Positions 61,666 to 64,000 of a DNA stretch of 64,000 bases are shown one piece after another. Positions within the stretch are counted from its first letter, which is position 1. The number at the start of each line of letters is the position of its first letter. A program made the position numbers and the translations under genes. This stretch comes from JABMRW01 sp964396965. GTDB taxonomy: Bacteria; Chloroflexota; Dehalococcoidia; Dehalococcoidales; BS750m-G39. The notes under the pieces are model-generated. The model ran no database searches and was not told the origin of the DNA. It saw nothing but the letters and a program-made list of their open reading frames with translations. Where the stretch lies: contig CAYNGD010000005.1 of the NCBI GenBank assembly GCA_964396965.1, positions 40,456-104,455 on the forward strand, given 5' to 3'.

Positions 61666-62425
61666 CTTCAATCCTTCTTTTAAGTTCTCCAGCAATTTCC
61701 TGAGGACTACCTTCAATTATCTCGCAATATCCAGTCCGTGGTGGCTGGAAAACTTCTAACATCCTCAATCCGCTTACAGTTTCTTCATCAAAACTTATTC
61801 CCAAACTGTCTAATGTTATGGATGCCACCGGCACCTTCCGGGCATTCAAAAGCTTTCGAACTGCTACCGGAACAAGAGGCCGAATGCCTGATTGAACACA
61901 CAGGACTGCGGGCAAAGGTATCTCTAGGATCTGGCAAGCCCCCTCCCCGAGTTCCTTTGTAACTTTGACCATGCTTTGTTCCTGCACGATTTCAATCTTG
62001 GTCACCGCGAATGCATAGGGCAGGTTCAGTCTCTCTGCAAGAGATACGCCAGTTTGCGCCGACATATTATCACTTGACTCCACACCAGTTAAAATGAGAT
62101 CGTACTCCATTCTCTTAATTGCCTCAGCCATTACCTTCGATATGATTGAGGAATTAACAAAATCGGCATCAATTCTCATAGCGCTGTCAGCCCCTTTAGC
62201 TAGCGCCGTATGCGAAATCGCCTGAGACCTCAAGCCTCCCATCGTAATAACTTTGATTTCGGCACCAAACTCCTTTTTTAAAGCTAAAGCTTCCTCTAAG
62301 GCATACTCATCAGACTCGTTCATGACCAGTGAATAGCTTTCGTACTCCACCTTGCCCTGCGTTTCCTCAAGTCTTATCTTCGAGATACCCTCAGGTACAG
62401 CTTTGCAGCAAACTAGGATTTTCAT
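61652..62425 (-). CDS. etfB: Electron transfer flavoprotein beta subunit
   Basis: A 257-residue ETF beta chain: KILVCCKAVPEGISKIRL, MNESDEYALEEALALK, and the AMP/FAD-binding loop LTGVESSDNMSAQTGVSLAERL. It begins four bases after the flavoprotein dehydrogenase ends. Whether the ETF bifurcates electrons cannot be decided by eye; no NADH-binding partner or butyryl-CoA dehydrogenase is adjacent. Confidence 0.92.
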   Translation of the reverse strand: MKILVCCKAVPEGISKIRLEETQGKVEYESYSLVMNESDEYALEEALALKKEFGAEIKVITMGGLRSQAISHTALAKGADSAMRIDADFVNSSIISKVMAEAIKRMEYDLILTGVESSDNMSAQTGVSLAERLNLPYAFAVTKIEIVQEQSMVKVTKELGEGACQILEIPLPAVLCVQSGIRPLVPVAVRKLLNARKVPVASITLDSLGISFDEETVSGLRMLEVFQPPRTGYCEIIEGSPQEIAGELKRRIEDVLR

Positions 62426-62428
62426 GAG

Positions 62429-63910
62429 TTATCCCACACGTCCTGACTTTGCGGCATTAGCTCCCGCAATACGACCAAATACTAGACCCTTTGCAATGCC
62501 AGTACCACCAAGATAGTTATGATAAAAGAAGCCCCCCACCAATTCACCCGCAGCGTAAAGACCGGGAATAGGATCTTCATATCTGTTCAGTACTTGTGCA
62601 CCCTTGTTAGTCTTTATGCCACCATAAGTGAAGGTGATACCAGTCGTCACAGGATAGGCTCTAAATGGTGGCTTATCAATTTTTTGAGCCCAGTTTGATT
62701 TGGCAGGTAAAATACCTTCTGTCATCTTCCCATCCTTAATAGCAGGATCAAACTTTCCGGCCTGAACAGCGTCATTGTATTCTCTCACCGTCTTTAGCAA
62801 CTTGACGGGTTCAATGCCAAGCTCTTGGGCTAATTCCTCTATTGAGTTGGCTTCGGTAGGGACAGAATTACCATAGGTGCTAATAAGTAGAGGCGTAGCT
62901 TTTGCGTCGAATATCTGAAATGCTATAGTACTGGGTTGCGTTAGGATTATCTTGCCTAGTTTGGCATAAGTTTTTGTTTCTAAATCTTCCCCTTCATCAA
63001 AAAACCTCTCCCCATTCTCATTTACCATAATACCAAAGATGTAAGAAGGCCGGGCCGTTGCCATGCCTCCTTCCAAATCTGGAGCACTCATATCAACATT
63101 AGTAGCATGGCATCCACTCCACTGGCCAGTGGGCTGGGCTCCTATTTTCAACGCCATCATCAGCCCGTCACCTGTGTTATACCTCGTGCCCCTAACCTTA
63201 ACCAGATCCCAGTTTGGGCCTAGGTATTTAGCCCGCATTTCAACATTCGCCTGGAACCCACCCGAAGCTAAAACTACAGACCCGCTATGGATATCTTCAA
63301 ATCCTTCTTTACCCAAAACCTTTACCCCACATACTCTGCCGCTTTCGTCCATGATTAGTTCCACTGCCGTCGTCTCATAGCGCACGTCGATACCCTTATG
63401 CTCAGCAATATCGAACAACTTTTCCACCAATCCTTCTCCAGCTCCATGGGCGGCCAACACCGCACCACCACCCTTAAACTTGATGCGCTCGCCTACCCTG
63501 ACTCCATGGTCATAGCTGATATCCCACTTCACCCCTAGCTGGCTCAACCATCCTAGAACTGCTTTCGAATTCTTGACTAATTCCTCACACAGGACAGAGT
63601 CAGCCAATCCCTGGCTCATTTCCATAAGGTCGCGGTAGTAATCGTCGGCTGAATACGCCGGTACGTCTATCGCGCTAATCTCATGCTCTGGTAAATCTGC
63701 CAGGTATTCCCGTAATTCATTAATCCCGTTGTGTGGGAAAATTAACATTCCGTCAGTGAACCGTCCATTTCCACCTCTTACAGCATGAGGGGACGTTTCT
63801 AGCATAAGTACCTTTGCCCCGTGCTCTTGTGCCGATAGGGCTGCACTTAGCCCTGCAGCTCCAGCACCAACTACGACAACATTATAATCGTGTCTCTCTC
63901 CTAAACTCAT
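62429..63910 (-). CDS. FAD-dependent dehydrogenase of the fumarate reductase/TcuA type
   Basis: A 493-residue flavoprotein. FAD is bound by VVVVGAGAAGLSAALSAQE, and the stretch AVRGGNGRFTDG resembles the RGGNSRHTRN of tricarballylate dehydrogenase TcuA. The catalytic His/Arg half follows the fumarate reductase flavoprotein plan (GGGAVLAAHGAGEG, VVLASGGFQANVEM, TYGGIKTNKGAQVLN). It has no cytochrome or FMN domain. Co-encoded EtfBA suggests it hands electrons to ETF. A tricarboxylate or saturated dicarboxylate or acyl substrate is an inference. Ribosome site AAGGAGG. Confidence 0.85.
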   Translation of the reverse strand: MSLGERHDYNVVVVGAGAAGLSAALSAQEHGAKVLMLETSPHAVRGGNGRFTDGMLIFPHNGINELREYLADLPEHEISAIDVPAYSADDYYRDLMEMSQGLADSVLCEELVKNSKAVLGWLSQLGVKWDISYDHGVRVGERIKFKGGGAVLAAHGAGEGLVEKLFDIAEHKGIDVRYETTAVELIMDESGRVCGVKVLGKEGFEDIHSGSVVLASGGFQANVEMRAKYLGPNWDLVKVRGTRYNTGDGLMMALKIGAQPTGQWSGCHATNVDMSAPDLEGGMATARPSYIFGIMVNENGERFFDEGEDLETKTYAKLGKIILTQPSTIAFQIFDAKATPLLISTYGNSVPTEANSIEELAQELGIEPVKLLKTVREYNDAVQAGKFDPAIKDGKMTEGILPAKSNWAQKIDKPPFRAYPVTTGITFTYGGIKTNKGAQVLNRYEDPIPGLYAAGELVGGFFYHNYLGGTGIAKGLVFGRIAGANAAKSGRVG

Positions 63911-64000
63911 TTTTGCCCTCCTTTATTTAATCAAATAATTAAACTAATTATTACGGGGGTCATTAAATACTTCCCATTATGCAGCTGCATAGCGGACAGT

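Overview
The window suggests an anaerobic bacterium with tungsten- or molybdenum-pterin and acyl-CoA metabolism. It carries two aldehyde:ferredoxin oxidoreductases, FdhD, a MoaD-like carrier, desulforedoxin-like proteins, a glycyl radical enzyme with its activase, a 4-hydroxybutyryl-CoA dehydratase-type enzyme, LUD and CCG iron-sulfur proteins and ETF. The gene mix (TrpB2-type protein, HapK-like protein, class III CoA-transferase, glycolysis cluster with ROK kinase) resembles uncultured Chloroflexota/Dehalococcoidia. That is recollection of families, not a computed placement.

Region 1 (1-33.2 kb) is GC-rich, compact and mostly housekeeping or core catabolism. It starts with a truncated AOR behind a PaaX-like repressor, divergent from fdhD and a URO-D-family methyltransferase-like gene. 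A response regulator and two small membrane proteins follow. Next is a glycolysis operon (ROK glucokinase, gap, pgi, pfkA, pyk) ending in a metallo-beta-lactamase/rhodanese gene that looks broken into two overlapping frames. An opposite-strand operon then encodes a SucCD-like ligase, a CCG protein, a LUD ferredoxin-like protein and a disulfide-oxidoreductase flavoprotein. It faces a 4-hydroxybutyryl-CoA dehydratase-family gene and two acyl-CoA dehydrogenases without the usual catalytic glutamate. Serine biosynthesis (class V aminotransferase, serA) is followed by a TrpB2-like protein that has lost its PLP lysine. CorA, a hydrolase, a phosphoglucose/phosphomannose isomerase, tRNA-Val(CAC), two tiny desulforedoxin-like genes and an acyl-CoA ligase close the region.

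Region 2 (about 33.2-64 kb) is visibly more AT-rich and mosaic, with two decayed transposase remnants. It reads as an accessory catabolic island: MFS transporter, cupin, DRE-TIM metallolyase, class III CoA-transferase, glycerate kinase, glycerate dehydrogenase, aldo/keto reductase, a second AOR, a glycyl radical enzyme with an unusual active-site motif, a complete Liv-type ABC importer, a zinc-ribbon/HyuA/HyuB operon, an MmgE/PrpD protein, a glycyl-radical activase, a CapA-like protein, EtfAB and a TcuA/fumarate-reductase-like flavoprotein.

The most striking non-coding signal is a promoter-like element, TTGACAGCTTTT then G-rich sequence then TGATATAGT. It recurs in five places in front of separate, differently oriented transcription units of the island: the metallolyase genes, the glycyl radical enzyme, the Liv importer, the Hyu operon and PrpD. 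It ties them into one probable regulon. The substrate of this regulon cannot be fixed from sequence alone. The outstanding protein-level oddities are the lysine-less TrpB2 homologue, the GCKD glycyl radical enzyme and the Glu-less acyl-CoA dehydrogenases.
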